Origin: Chordibacter forsetii
GTDB lineage: Bacteria; Verrucomicrobiota; Verrucomicrobiia; Opitutales; Seribacteraceae
DNA: 64,000 bases
Assembly: GCF_964187505.1 (NCBI RefSeq)
Contig: NZ_CAXLML010000179.1
Location: forward strand, 1 to 64,000
Reading direction: 5' to 3'
Shown here: piece after piece, positions 18,201-24,673 of the stretch
Layout of the letters: each line of letters begins with the position of its first letter
Position numbering within the stretch: the first letter of the stretch is position 1
Translations under genes and position numbers: made by a program
Notes under the pieces: generated by a model
What the model was told of the DNA's origin: nothing
Seen by the model: only the letters and a program-made list of their open reading frames with translations
Database searches by the model: none

Positions 18201-20952
18201 CAGGAAGATCTATAAAAAAAGTACCGACCCGGAGGCCCGCTGGGGGACGGCCAAAATTACTCCGATAAATACGGAATGTATTATTGGTTTCCACATTACT
18301 CTCCTTGAAGTCATCAAGCGCGTTGCCGCCTAGTGAAGCCGCATCAATCTCGGCCACATCATCTCCGATGCTTGTTCCCACAGTATACCCACCATTACTC
18401 ATGGTATTAGTCAGGCCAACTTTTGCGGCTATGGTTAAATCCCCACTCGTTGCAATATTATCTTGTGTGCCCATTACGGAAAAAGAGTTTCCGTATTCGA
18501 TTTGATCGGCGTCATCACTTAAGGGTCGCTCGCTACGGGTAAAGTACCTATTCGCATGTAGCAGTCCTAGGTTATGTCCCATCTCGTGTGCAATTACACT
18601 TGTTGGTACTTCCCCCCCACCCAGTCGAACATGAGCCCCAGGCCCCCCAACAAAACCCACACCAGGAGCATCACCCGAATAATTTGTTAATATTACATAG
18701 GAAACTAATAGGCCCTGAATATTTATAGTTAATTGGCTGGTGAAGTCCGTTCCGTTGATGGTTATGTTTGCATCTTGGGCGTTGGCGTAGAACGCGCCTG
18801 GTTCAAGCACATTAAATCCTAAAATATCTCCCGATTCATCAATAACTGCCTCTAACTTGGCTTGTCGGAACCTTGGATGAGGACTGCCATTGGCGAGTAA
18901 GTCTTCTCCACCAATAATTTCAACACTGGGAGGTTCTGAAAAGTTTGTACCCAAAGTACCATTATCAATTGTTACAGATGCAACTCCAATAAAGGCACTA
19001 CCCTCATGATTCCATTCATCACTAAGAGCTGCAGCCTTACTCAAAGCCTGGAGATTGATTGCAATAGGAAAATCCAAGCCGTCTTGGCTTAAGGTTATTC
19101 GGGTATCTCCCTCAGTAATTTCGATGACGCCAGATAAAGTTCCCTCGGAATCATAGGGGTTTACTCCAGAAAAATTAAATACTGGGGAATACCTAAGTAG
19201 ATCCAGCGTTACGGTACTGCTTATTACTGGTACAATTTCTAACTGTTCATCCGTATTGCGTGAGAAAAATTCACTGACCTCTGTCATTGCAGATTCAATT
19301 TTCTCTTTGGTAATGGGTTCATAAGAATCAGTTTGTAATTCTTCTAGTATACTCTCCCCCAGCTCATTGGTCAGAGGGTTATTCGATCCCCCCAGCGCGG
19401 AACCGTACGCTGTTGTTTCATCAATAAACCTAGCCGGTATAACCAATACTTTTCGAATCCCCATAAGATCCACTTCCTGGGTACCGATTTCAAAATCTCG
19501 CTCAATAATGAAGGGTAAACGGGCAGTCTCGTTTATATCCAACCAAGTTGCACCAGTGGCGTTCCAGTCCATTGCTGCAAAGTCTTTTGTAGCATTATCT
19601 GGAGCGTCTGCAGGATTTGAGCCCCACTTCCAGTTGTGATAAGTAATTGATTCTCCATTACCTTGTAGCCACTTCCAATCTCCCTCAGTGGCGTTTATAT
19701 CAACATCTTGTACGCTAGTATTTGTATCAGTATTAAATCTGGTTCCATTAATATCTTCATTATCAGTAGCACCCAACCAGACATAAGTTTTTGAATTATT
19801 GGTTTCGTCTAAGCCTTCAAAGAGAGTCTCTTCCTCATAGGCTTCTTTTAAGAGTGTGGTGATTAATGCGTTCTCATTTGCATTATCAATTTTTAAAAGA
19901 CTGGCATTTCTCTCTATCGCGGCATCCACCGCTTGTTGGAAGGTTACTTTTGTTGAATTAATTTCATATTTTTGGGCCAATATTTTGTCTATTGTACTTC
20001 CCGAACCCATAACTAAAGGATATTTTAGATGCTTAATTCCACCCACCCTTCGAGTGCTTGGTCGTAAATGCTTAACAAGAAACTCTCTTTGTTGAGCAGT
20101 CTTGTAAGCTACATCTCCCTGTGCAAAGAAAAGCTTTCCTCCTTCATTTCCAATTTCCATCACCCTGAATGCATTTTCGGACATTGCAAAATCATTGCCC
20201 AAAGAAATACCCCAAACCGCCAAGCCTTTTTGGGTGAGCAACCTTTTTCTTTTCCCAAATGTCCAGGCTCGTAAATTTTGCCCCCCCGAAAGGGTCGCTA
20301 CCGTTTTAATCCAACCTCCGGGCTGTTCAGAGTCAAAACAATGGTGCATGCTTGTAATATCTGCAAAGTCACTTTCCCACTTTTCCATGTGGGAAGATAT
20401 TGTTGAAGGTAGGGACGCAATAATCTCCTTAGAAACAGCCAACTGCAGGGCTCTTTTAGGATCTCCTCTGACTACTTCCGTAAGCGTGCGTGCGCGTGCG
20501 CGTGCGAGGCGCTCTCCTCGAATCAGGTGATTCGAAAGGATTCTGGGATCATGTTCTTGGCAATTTCCTGGTTGCCGGCAGTGAAGGTCTTTGTAATCGG
20601 ACAACCATTTTAAAAAATCATCAAATATCGGATCTGCAGATAAGTCTTTATATTCCATCACTGAACACCAAATTTCTTTCTCGAAATTTGCCTTACCAGC
20701 CTGAACTACGGGTGCTTTTCTTAGATTTGGAACACTCGGTATAGTACTAGAAGACTCTAATTTTTGCTCAAAAGAAACGGGACCCCTTGTAACCTTACTA
20801 GATGCGGAAACAGGTTGTTGGACTATTCTTTTTTCGGTTTGCTTAAATAAAAAGTAACCGGAAACCGTAATAAGTAGACCCAAAAAAGCCCAGTTCGAAA
20901 AGGTCGTTAAGCTCTGAAAACACTCTCGTATTTTCTTGGGATTAAAAGACAT
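6253..20952 (-). CDS. 4899-residue multidomain surface protein with lectin, metzincin, LamG and repeat domains
   Basis: One uninterrupted frame. A single hydrophobic segment (about 18-36) with no obvious cleavage site suggests a signal anchor. In order: a C-type lectin-like domain (about 330-483, W-rich, lacking the usual cysteines); a metzincin zinc protease with HEMGHNLGLLH at 789-799 and a Met-turn SVMG at 825-828, most like gametolysin M11; PKD (about 1130-1215); two LamG/concanavalin-like domains (about 1618-1790 and 1849-2042); a Cys/His-rich island (about 2516-2702); a carboxypeptidase-regulatory-like segment (about 3045-3080); TSP3-type DxDxDG repeats (about 3500-3590); EF-hand-like loops and a helical region (about 3997-4250); six ~71-residue Listeria/Bacteroides-type repeats (4263-4691); and a Trp-rich end (about 4803-4898). 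GxGY motifs recur throughout. The gene lies 108 bp after the secretin gene with no clear promoter or terminator between. It is likely a surface adhesin or processing protease for polysaccharide or protein targets; the substrate is unknown. Confidence 0.9.
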   Translation of the reverse strand: MSFNPKKIRECFQSLTTFSNWAFLGLLITVSGYFLFKQTEKRIVQQPVSASSKVTRGPVSFEQKLESSSTIPSVPNLRKAPVVQAGKANFEKEIWCSVMEYKDLSADPIFDDFLKWLSDYKDLHCRQPGNCQEHDPRILSNHLIRGERLARARARTLTEVVRGDPKRALQLAVSKEIIASLPSTISSHMEKWESDFADITSMHHCFDSEQPGGWIKTVATLSGGQNLRAWTFGKRKRLLTQKGLAVWGISLGNDFAMSENAFRVMEIGNEGGKLFFAQGDVAYKTAQQREFLVKHLRPSTRRVGGIKHLKYPLVMGSGSTIDKILAQKYEINSTKVTFQQAVDAAIERNASLLKIDNANENALITTLLKEAYEEETLFEGLDETNNSKTYVWLGATDNEDINGTRFNTDTNTSVQDVDINATEGDWKWLQGNGESITYHNWKWGSNPADAPDNATKDFAAMDWNATGATWLDINETARLPFIIERDFEIGTQEVDLMGIRKVLVIPARFIDETTAYGSALGGSNNPLTNELGESILEELQTDSYEPITKEKIESAMTEVSEFFSRNTDEQLEIVPVISSTVTLDLLRYSPVFNFSGVNPYDSEGTLSGVIEITEGDTRITLSQDGLDFPIAINLQALSKAAALSDEWNHEGSAFIGVASVTIDNGTLGTNFSEPPSVEIIGGEDLLANGSPHPRFRQAKLEAVIDESGDILGFNVLEPGAFYANAQDANITINGTDFTSQLTINIQGLLVSYVILTNYSGDAPGVGFVGGPGAHVRLGGGEVPTSVIAHEMGHNLGLLHANRYFTRSERPLSDDADQIEYGNSFSVMGTQDNIATSGDLTIAAKVGLTNTMSNGGYTVGTSIGDDVAEIDAASLGGNALDDFKESNVETNNTFRIYRSNFGRPPAGLRVGTFFIDLPADADGNYTLDKNAFPFAINIVGTGEDVNGSLNYDSISDIWTLNITKAGRGFVEEPSVQIMDENGSMILILNPSNILELRGTDNLTQATLLDPTTRWIRGIRAQTPSTASIKPHSMLTGEELLDYYLSYRTDISTDGLVINVATHSDDGPIEPFLLDTTPQTPFNYNDGALLLGKTYSDYNADLHFTPIRTGGHELIPYIEVVVNAGSVARNEAEVPDFNLSATSTSPLPGEYVQFSVMIDGNASNFAYSWFLNEQSLSSSTYLNSSSIYLNFNELGTQVLRVVVSDMKGGIASRNLILKVGDGNTINQSMVTGTVRSRQNPVQGARVVLSESPIIEHKVSWAGNLYDSFFPASGGSPGQFMINGEVAPELNFHRGEIHRFTFDSTMDGVDMSFLQGIENRPPEIILNMLLDARMDLTKGSGYVRNPKVYYTFGSTFSNYRTNDVGTYLDMLEYLQDHQNMTKSLPSTELNATADGNATVLDLLEYLEANSSLVSFDDFNNTTHTNLISRPYAKALVQETSINYARVGPREINEFGDFLAYGGRGYDRNNTPVIEVRRASIWEDYSNSDANITAYVDGVGTISPVIATSFLGNTWKSRPGDSISPSLVVWGSGATDNSDPYAEVNATVTNWMSGSEQMRTISISNQGKGFEPNSTMAVLHYPHEPFAYWSFDRHESLFEDVSEARHQPSPGWNLEPDSQNLAHYWKLDENLSGGSPNELNASARLLASQILDENDFNNWGLMGNSLEINSTNLLSAVRVLDENFTLSMWINPQGDFQVDLSGSDSIQFSNSDSSYELNGNDDTNLTAQGENNWTHIGIICNQGTASLFVDGRAANLPVSVSPIDLNITAVQSVLVDEVKVYGVPLSNSEMRYLSGRTYLDISGNKYHATPMGSADFLPVSPETVVAGDDKVPEFTPYPNSPNGTGRLGDSFAGELNGLSLNFDGAEDHLDLSTHALEFGLAEGTFSLWVKTSSSKSPNPLFWSSSPPVIDVFTDVETNQTEITITPGSFFALELSNGLPRLAGLGANNPGNRVNDGEWHHIAASFPGSQIWIDGENIQVSPYDLADSLYDGFDNLFAFSADAKTLNIGKAMDRTVRDTEIFFNGRIDDFIVYNKILTNEEVQYLFELRRGREQVPRLEAVVDAVGTVKINETGAGYRENPEFVFWYGSEENKTDLPSFPNLTGLEGNFTESNGTHGQLAYVVDEDAVYNFHQGTNSTKRSGYIWRDGSDNGWRRLIDAEGIGEFESASVGEIVWVKKMDTVTTLPMPDGRMVDRLYVDYITMNQNRSTRLELNASFPWPHPYHQPQGLFGFDEAIVFSVSDPTLHNPLAIESPTAEAFAFYFLDPDINETVSIVDGGHGITSIPFDQVRINGSGYQPATANQKEEEHLGHADIDTWFGHPTLKNTPLSEYFGVYDWNGSEDVNISLIDFNRTFSSVSVNNPGYGYSMPVELKVIGGFPQQTNAILNLQEYNQSVPYLISEAILEVNEINPETGEIIDVSIISGGSGYVNYQNTDPDEYPFTIYPMVTVSGGGGRGAIIQAVDNDDDGVIEDTLILDGGIGYFNWKPDNRPTAKHSDFTMSTDEKNATLEVRLGGYLQEIPRCTMCAQGAPGGHDKAGTSAQFSHLEPWIEIWDRGRKEEDIDAAGERAHGAPKVINGKINKVVVTKSGRGYIDPIAIVRDVAPKQIGYHDSADSFHRKWKCMFLRMTEDGRKVECGHVHVGMYPPEECPGETDAQFPYQDENGTLITPTGDQITGWRMRHDANHKDCSLTENPAHLDTLFLARKCWGTKVSYQLHDNAYYRNPYSDWLPMDANLSVICENGKILEIVVEDNGSNYYASQIYVEGSGTGVDAFPVFDEYGLNTSVILDDPKLKNLELDKIYRPKGAGQGFQERSWAWDETGNSLFTVTRDGDPETFPNDPLSGDPQERVRVVVRHSEDTPNLNSIWHLGTPILADHQGDRIFSVEVTEPGLYSATRDLSGVSIEFNGSVALDQDFNGTSDFIAAVVTGLSTSRMTRLVLDDNASYEDNSSGTVIERGLFDERPSAQFLDGRNLSNLTNFGYELETSSDYIRLNDVVDYDPDPKKSFIELYIDDRFPAQLFYGNGVTTTTSQTVPAFGNRILISDPVPGSSWAINEPLTKRQYSYTDQNGQYAFGNLDPGMYNVSVFLEDIKLQESSFRPQADPYRISQVLYVPGFPELTLETDNLGRGISSLVWTLESRNLARPSAQLNAEDEFLQEFYNKRLEGIGRGFDPAGDPPELIFIPDPDNLSTSKPNLTVAINVDGSLTLQIVDDDNTTVFFPGDRFTIIYNNSISGVDFFESYYFSESNSTINYGSGGSQALGAPNLFLFPDDGGGLNPLEVPLSTNFRGDQPFNLNALVYDANGSIITPTPQIDWNITLDFNASDGNNSRVAQLEDSLSNRDLNASGEQVRLFLYSTLRKGVGSINGFNILAGGENYAVGDRLRFSEGYGFDANITDINSTNGAITGIQLNYRGFGISESAVLSIWDANYSSLSAGIGAVIKPVFPSGVLVLDVNTTLANGTTLSKQLRVRPSNSNFLNSREKWLNQYLDSFMEQDALWWLEDPDNLGYTHQDEINAGTDPLALDTDLDGRNDVEESRVNPSGFTSNPLIYDTDADGWSDDKENTERTNPRSKDTDGDGLLDPEDLDPLNSSGDGIISGRIFKKSVYGDKQLFFRYAAPANINSTQWKSSWTGEPASFYLSGLTDGTYTIQAFVNWDGSADNNYTYGEPIAEHNVTLANGVNVYGVSLIPIDPDPILYFKNPPSSFPNNGITVVNDKLTDINDTQFRHLEQNITVESNASNAQNLSEFEWGIIGSDPSYGMVDNNLSSIRGVWFEILEQDSNFTSYLNSPYGNSTARFDLSSIPVGKYSLTYTARDKFYNYAEETLTQNIEIRDAQAPYLSLLFQGGGVTTLPDSLPEADGLLNSNSSAVLEWNVTEQLRLSDQFADDAEVLIQLFDLKNHFENDFENDNQQDWNVTVSFSTSYDYNYTNVSDIEALSLTYGIPVIHDEYFELNTTNLGTYKLEFIVSDQAGNELDFTLYIVVKPGVVAEITAVDGYLSNATVIFDADGDGISDLNRKFYTNEYGKAQIILSQRELEAFDLNSNGKLDSDEGKFIVIGGIDTSTGTKFSGKLVADANASVVSPLTTMISKMMDLGASKQEALTALSLALELDSSIDLTNYDPIQRAFEGDERAASVMMANLRMANLVNQAEGLLLALSEDYQGYEVGSNLLEEIAKGLPTQATSGSLDLESALVDALPIALASVGTAGELSLEDQLAMFQLMADLDQSISNSSEGEDFSSLMLRQKEIILDLENLFDGIDEEGLDLRSHQLLINYETGGTAGGSGIYPYGSKVTIFANAEEGYAFNGWTGDGASEANASSTFVVMTRDHNLTAQFTLQTYEVSVLVPSGGTVTGAGSYQHGETANLIATANTGSEFIGWSSNGIDLGSTANYSALVDQDLFLVARFTQATPLLELLPETGGRVVGEGSYALGETVHIQAFADEGYVFSGWSGAGAYDANSSSTFVEMNENRSLTATFVLQPAETYSLELESSPSQGGRTSGTGAYSYGETINISAVSLPGYVFEEWIGQGMVNPNEPNTLVVLSGNFYLFAKFKPLEYQITVQSTTGGVALGGGKYPFSSSVNLTAVPAIGHRFVGWKGTGITDPSDQNLVVKVEENRTYDAVFEPMSHNLKIITSSGGLVIGGGNFSHGSTVQVEAIPATGYRFDGWLGEAIINKEVITTTLLLTEDTIIEASFVLAENYFTPRAENFVLEIDRTDFQPLETIYTIAGEDGDGDAITYQLISGNLDKDEDGIPLFELQTNGSLLMLDPDEIFLSAGATIPLKILLQDTGGKSSEIQATVHIQNSFVFNSTSLGSGWYESDWFGVFLSKDNTWVYHRRLGWLYVQSIDLESYWIWDPVLEDWLWTDETFFPWTYSNSYSSWYYFNLESEKVRFFDHNLQKWKLRP
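6880..8166 (-). repeat. six tandem Listeria/Bacteroides-type protein repeats
   Basis: Six consecutive units of about 71 residues share the pattern ...GG-x(4)G-x-Y-x-x-G-x-x-x-x-x-A-x(4)G-Y-x-F-x-G-W-x-G-x-G...A-x-F, for example GYAFNGWTGDG, GYVFSGWSGAG and GYRFDGWLGEA. This is the family of the InlB-type B-repeat found in many secreted bacterial proteins, usually as a stalk or surface-binding module. The units differ clearly at the DNA level, so this is an old duplication and not a recent expansion. Confidence 0.85.
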
Positions 20953-21060
20953 ATTCTAATCTATCAATATTGGATAATTTGTGCAATTTATTTAATAAAA
21001 TTATAATATTTATAATAAATTTTAATTACAGCACAGAATCTATACTAGTTTATCAAGAAC
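20953..21060. other. AT-rich gap between the secretin and giant-protein genes
   Basis: This 108 bp gap is very AT-rich. It contains a perfect dyad TTATAA-TAT-TTATAA at 21001-21015. I see no GC stem with a U-run and no convincing -35/-10 pair for the downstream gene, so read-through from the secretin gene is plausible. No Shine-Dalgarno sequence precedes the ATG at 20952. Confidence 0.5.
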
Positions 21061-24000
21061 TCAATTTTCCACCAAATCATCATCCTTGAAGGTTCTACGA
21101 ATAGTACCAGTGGGGGTTAGGATGACTGGATCTTTAAAAATAGATTGAGGACCAATGTTTTGAATGACTTCACGAACAGGAGATCCCCCCTTTGAAACAA
21201 TACTCGCACTAACAAAAATAAGCAGGTTTCTTTTTTGATAACTCTCGGCGTTTGATTGGAAAAGTTTTCCAATCAAAGGCAAGTTACCCAGCACGGGAAT
21301 TTTATCATTTACGGTTTTAACTTCTTCGCGAGTCAATCCACCAATAATTACCGTTGCACCATCAAATATACTGACCTGAGTATCCACTTTTCGTACCGAA
21401 AATATAGGCATAAGAGCACCTGAAGGCTGAATGATTAATGGAGGAGAACCGCCACCGCCAGCAGAACCTATGACTGCGTTGTTGCCACCATATTCAATAA
21501 AACCATCAAACTCTGTGACTTTTGGGGTTAATCTTAAATTAATGGAGTTATACTTTTCGATAGTAGGGGTAACATTTAAAACGACTCCAACCTCCCTAAA
21601 ACCAGGTTGTTCATCGGGCGGGTTAACAACATCAAAAACTGGTTTGGCAGACACCAGGGTAATTCCCCCGTTCCCACCGGCGTCTCCCCCGGGTGGTTGT
21701 GGGGGTTCTGGTAACTCATAATCGATTGGGTAAATAAATTCCTGAGCCACGGTAATGGTTGCGGACTGTCCGTCCATAACTGTAACGCGGGGAGCACTTA
21801 ACAAGTCAGTTCCTTGTTTACGTTTCAATGCACTGATCATGAGCGAAGCTTGGCTACTTCCAATGATCATTCCATCGCCCCCAATTGTTCCCTCCTGGCT
21901 GCTAGTAAAGTTTGTAAGAGGTGATACCCCTGCTCCAATAGGAATCTTACCAGGAAAATTAGGTAACGGATTCGAAAGATTCATGCTAGCGTCGGGATTA
22001 TCAGGCATGCTTATAACGGTGTCTCTGGAAGTGCCGGTTGGCGAATGAGCAGTTGCTAAAGTTCGAGTGTTGCCTGAAACAACTCTTTCGTAACTTCTGG
22101 AATATCTACCCCTAGAGTCGACTTGGGGTAAACCTTCGGGGCCATAAACTGGACTAGCATTTCCCCAAGAATATTGCCAATCAAAGCTAATCTCATCCAG
22201 GGCACCTTCCTGAACTTCCAAAAACTTGGCTTCAATTTCCACCTGCTTACTGGATTCTTCATCCAGTTTAGAAAGGATACGCTCGATCAAATCCAAAAAA
22301 CGCCTTTCATGCGTTATAATCATTTGGAATCCATCAAAGGCAAATTTATGACCCTTCGCATCGATAAAGGGGATGCCAGTATTTTCTAAAAAGGCACGGA
22401 TTTGAATACCATCATCTCCTCCACCACCAGCTCCGGCTCCAGGATCTGCGAAAGGATCTGCATCCGCTTGTCCGCCACCGCTACTTCCGGTTAAACGCTG
22501 CAGAGTGCCCGGTGCCATTTGATAAAATTCAGTTTCCAGTGGACGTCCTTTAAATGAACCACCTGTCTTTTGAATGACCACCGCATCGGATCTAACATCA
22601 AAGGTCCATCCCACCATTTCAGTAATAAATTCAATCATTTTACCTAAAGGCATGGAGTTAAGCTTGATATTAACAGTTGGCTCTTCTTCCTCGCCGATAA
22701 GAGGTATAATATTCAACCCTTTTTTGGCAGGGTCGGGCTCGGTTAAATCAAAAAGCCTCGCTTGTCTTTGTAATTCAGTCATCGCCTCAGATAAAGGAGA
22801 GTTGAAAAAATCTGCACCTGGAATTTCGATTAGTTTGAGTTTGGCCTCTATATTACTCGGCCCCTCTTCCACTTCCTGTGTTTTTTCAATTTGACGATCA
22901 AAAACTTTGGGGCGTTCCCACTCGCGTTCGATTTCCTCTAACATTTCTTGGCGAGTTTTAATATATCCCAAGTAGCTCTCCTGTTGACGCATCTGGGAAA
23001 TTCTTTTGAGCATTTCCTTAGCTTCAAAATTGTCACTGTATCGAGTTTCAATTGCACGATAGGTTTCAGTGGCACCAGTCAGATCTCCGTTAATAAATTG
23101 AACCTTTGCTCTCATAAGAAGTTCACGTAATTGTTCCTGGTTTTCTTTCCAATCTGGAGTAAACTCAGTGATATCTCGTTGGAACGGATCGCTCTTATCT
23201 ACATTAATTTTGTCTTGTTCCTTGTCAGCAAGGCCCAACTCATCGCTAACGGCATCGTCGCCATCCGTTGCCTTTAAGCCAGGCCTACCGTAAGTCAAAG
23301 TGTCTCCCTGAATATTACGATCTGAATAAAAACCCGTTCGGAACTCATCAAGAAGTTTTTGAGCCTTGTCCCAGTCTTTATCTTCACGTGCGTCGTTGGC
23401 CTTAGATAGGTTAATGCGATTTTTGATAAGCGATGCTTCCAAAATGAGGGGCCAAGTCAAAGTACTTGGTTCCAAAAAATTCGATATTTTAAGCAATATC
23501 TTTTCAGCTCGATCGTATTCTTTTTTTTGGATTAAATCCTTAGATTCATCTAGCATTTCCTCGGCAAATTTGGCTTGTTCTTTGTTTTTTTGATTCGCCT
23601 TACGAATCTCAGCATCAAAATCAATTTCTGCAGATACACCCAAAGTGTTGGTTTCTACTTTTCTGCGCGATTCCTCGGTTTCACGATAGATAAGAGTAAG
23701 CTCCTGTACTTCAGCAACTTTCCCCTTAAGCATAGCCTCTCCGACTTTATACCAGATAACCTGCTGCTTCGCTTTGTAAAGGTCACTGATTAGAGCAATT
23801 GTACCCGCACTGGGACTGAGTAGTCCTAGTGCCTCATCTAATTGTTCATCGGCAAGCTCATACCTACCCTGCGAAGAATCAAACCTCGCTTTACGTAAAA
23901 GATTTTCTGCACCAAGCAGAGATCTTCGCATTTGGGCTTTTTCTTCCTCCACTAGCCGATCTAGATCAGGTTGAGCATCATTCTTGGGCAGTCCGGTTTT

Positions 24001-24570
24001 GGCACGTATTTGAACAAGGTCTTTTTTGGCCTGATCCAATTCTTCCACCAAACGACCTACTAAACTTACATCTTGAGATTGACTTAACTCTGTTTTAATT
24101 TCTCTACGAAGCTTTCTGCTTGCAAGCTCTTCGGCGACATTAGCCCGATATTTTTCAATATATTTACTAGCTTGTGAGTATTCCTTTTGTAGCATCGATG
24201 AGTTTGCTAGTTTAAAATAAAGTTTTGTTTCTTCAGATTTGATCTGGCGCAGATAAAACTCATTTTGTTCTATTTCAGAAATGTTTGCTAGTGCCGCACT
24301 GGCAATTTTTTGAGCCTCTACGAGTCGTCCGTCTTGAGTTAAAGTTCGAATTTGATCTAAGAGAATAACCAAGTTTGTATTAGGTCCAAGATCACTCGCC
24401 TTGATAGGTGTGAGGCTTTTTTGTAACAAAGGAGGCGGTGCTTGCTCCGGCAACTCAATCATGGGCAAGCTTTGTGCTCCTAGTAGATATGGAATACAAA
24501 CAGAGAAAAATAAAAACACTGCCGGCAAAGGCAAAATTTGATAGAATAATCTTAGAAATCCAAAAAGCAT
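21061..24570 (-). CDS. type IV pilus-like outer-membrane secretin (Amuc_1098 family)
   Basis: It forms the outer-membrane channel of the verrucomicrobial pilus-like system. I chose ATG 24570, which opens directly into a signal peptide (MLFGFLRLF... to LLGAQS); the frame also opens at a TTG at 24603. Residues from about 30 to 600 form long helical, TPR- and coiled-coil-like segments. A secretin N-type domain follows around residues 640-690 (TVNIKLNSMPLGKMIEF), then the C-terminal secretin domain from about 930 to 1140 with its hallmark end IPVLGNLPLIGKLFQ and the membrane-insertion strand NLLIFVSASIV. At about 1170 residues it is longer than PilQ because of the helical N-terminal part. It is the last machinery gene of the operon and precedes the giant-protein genes. 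Confidence 0.9.
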   Translation of the reverse strand: MLFGFLRLFYQILPLPAVFLFFSVCIPYLLGAQSLPMIELPEQAPPPLLQKSLTPIKASDLGPNTNLVILLDQIRTLTQDGRLVEAQKIASAALANISEIEQNEFYLRQIKSEETKLYFKLANSSMLQKEYSQASKYIEKYRANVAEELASRKLRREIKTELSQSQDVSLVGRLVEELDQAKKDLVQIRAKTGLPKNDAQPDLDRLVEEEKAQMRRSLLGAENLLRKARFDSSQGRYELADEQLDEALGLLSPSAGTIALISDLYKAKQQVIWYKVGEAMLKGKVAEVQELTLIYRETEESRRKVETNTLGVSAEIDFDAEIRKANQKNKEQAKFAEEMLDESKDLIQKKEYDRAEKILLKISNFLEPSTLTWPLILEASLIKNRINLSKANDAREDKDWDKAQKLLDEFRTGFYSDRNIQGDTLTYGRPGLKATDGDDAVSDELGLADKEQDKINVDKSDPFQRDITEFTPDWKENQEQLRELLMRAKVQFINGDLTGATETYRAIETRYSDNFEAKEMLKRISQMRQQESYLGYIKTRQEMLEEIEREWERPKVFDRQIEKTQEVEEGPSNIEAKLKLIEIPGADFFNSPLSEAMTELQRQARLFDLTEPDPAKKGLNIIPLIGEEEEPTVNIKLNSMPLGKMIEFITEMVGWTFDVRSDAVVIQKTGGSFKGRPLETEFYQMAPGTLQRLTGSSGGGQADADPFADPGAGAGGGGDDGIQIRAFLENTGIPFIDAKGHKFAFDGFQMIITHERRFLDLIERILSKLDEESSKQVEIEAKFLEVQEGALDEISFDWQYSWGNASPVYGPEGLPQVDSRGRYSRSYERVVSGNTRTLATAHSPTGTSRDTVISMPDNPDASMNLSNPLPNFPGKIPIGAGVSPLTNFTSSQEGTIGGDGMIIGSSQASLMISALKRKQGTDLLSAPRVTVMDGQSATITVAQEFIYPIDYELPEPPQPPGGDAGGNGGITLVSAKPVFDVVNPPDEQPGFREVGVVLNVTPTIEKYNSINLRLTPKVTEFDGFIEYGGNNAVIGSAGGGGSPPLIIQPSGALMPIFSVRKVDTQVSIFDGATVIIGGLTREEVKTVNDKIPVLGNLPLIGKLFQSNAESYQKRNLLIFVSASIVSKGGSPVREVIQNIGPQSIFKDPVILTPTGTIRRTFKDDDLVEN

Positions 24571-24673
24571 TACAGGGCAGTCAAAGGTCTTTAGGTAGAG
24601 CAATATAGTAATAAATTATTCCATACAGAAAACTCGTCGGGTCAATCTATAAAAGACGCAGTTTAGATACCTT

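Noticed and set aside
20484..20512. Simple-sequence tract as a phase-variation switch
   Set aside because: The unit is six bases, so slippage by units keeps the frame; it could not turn the gene on and off.
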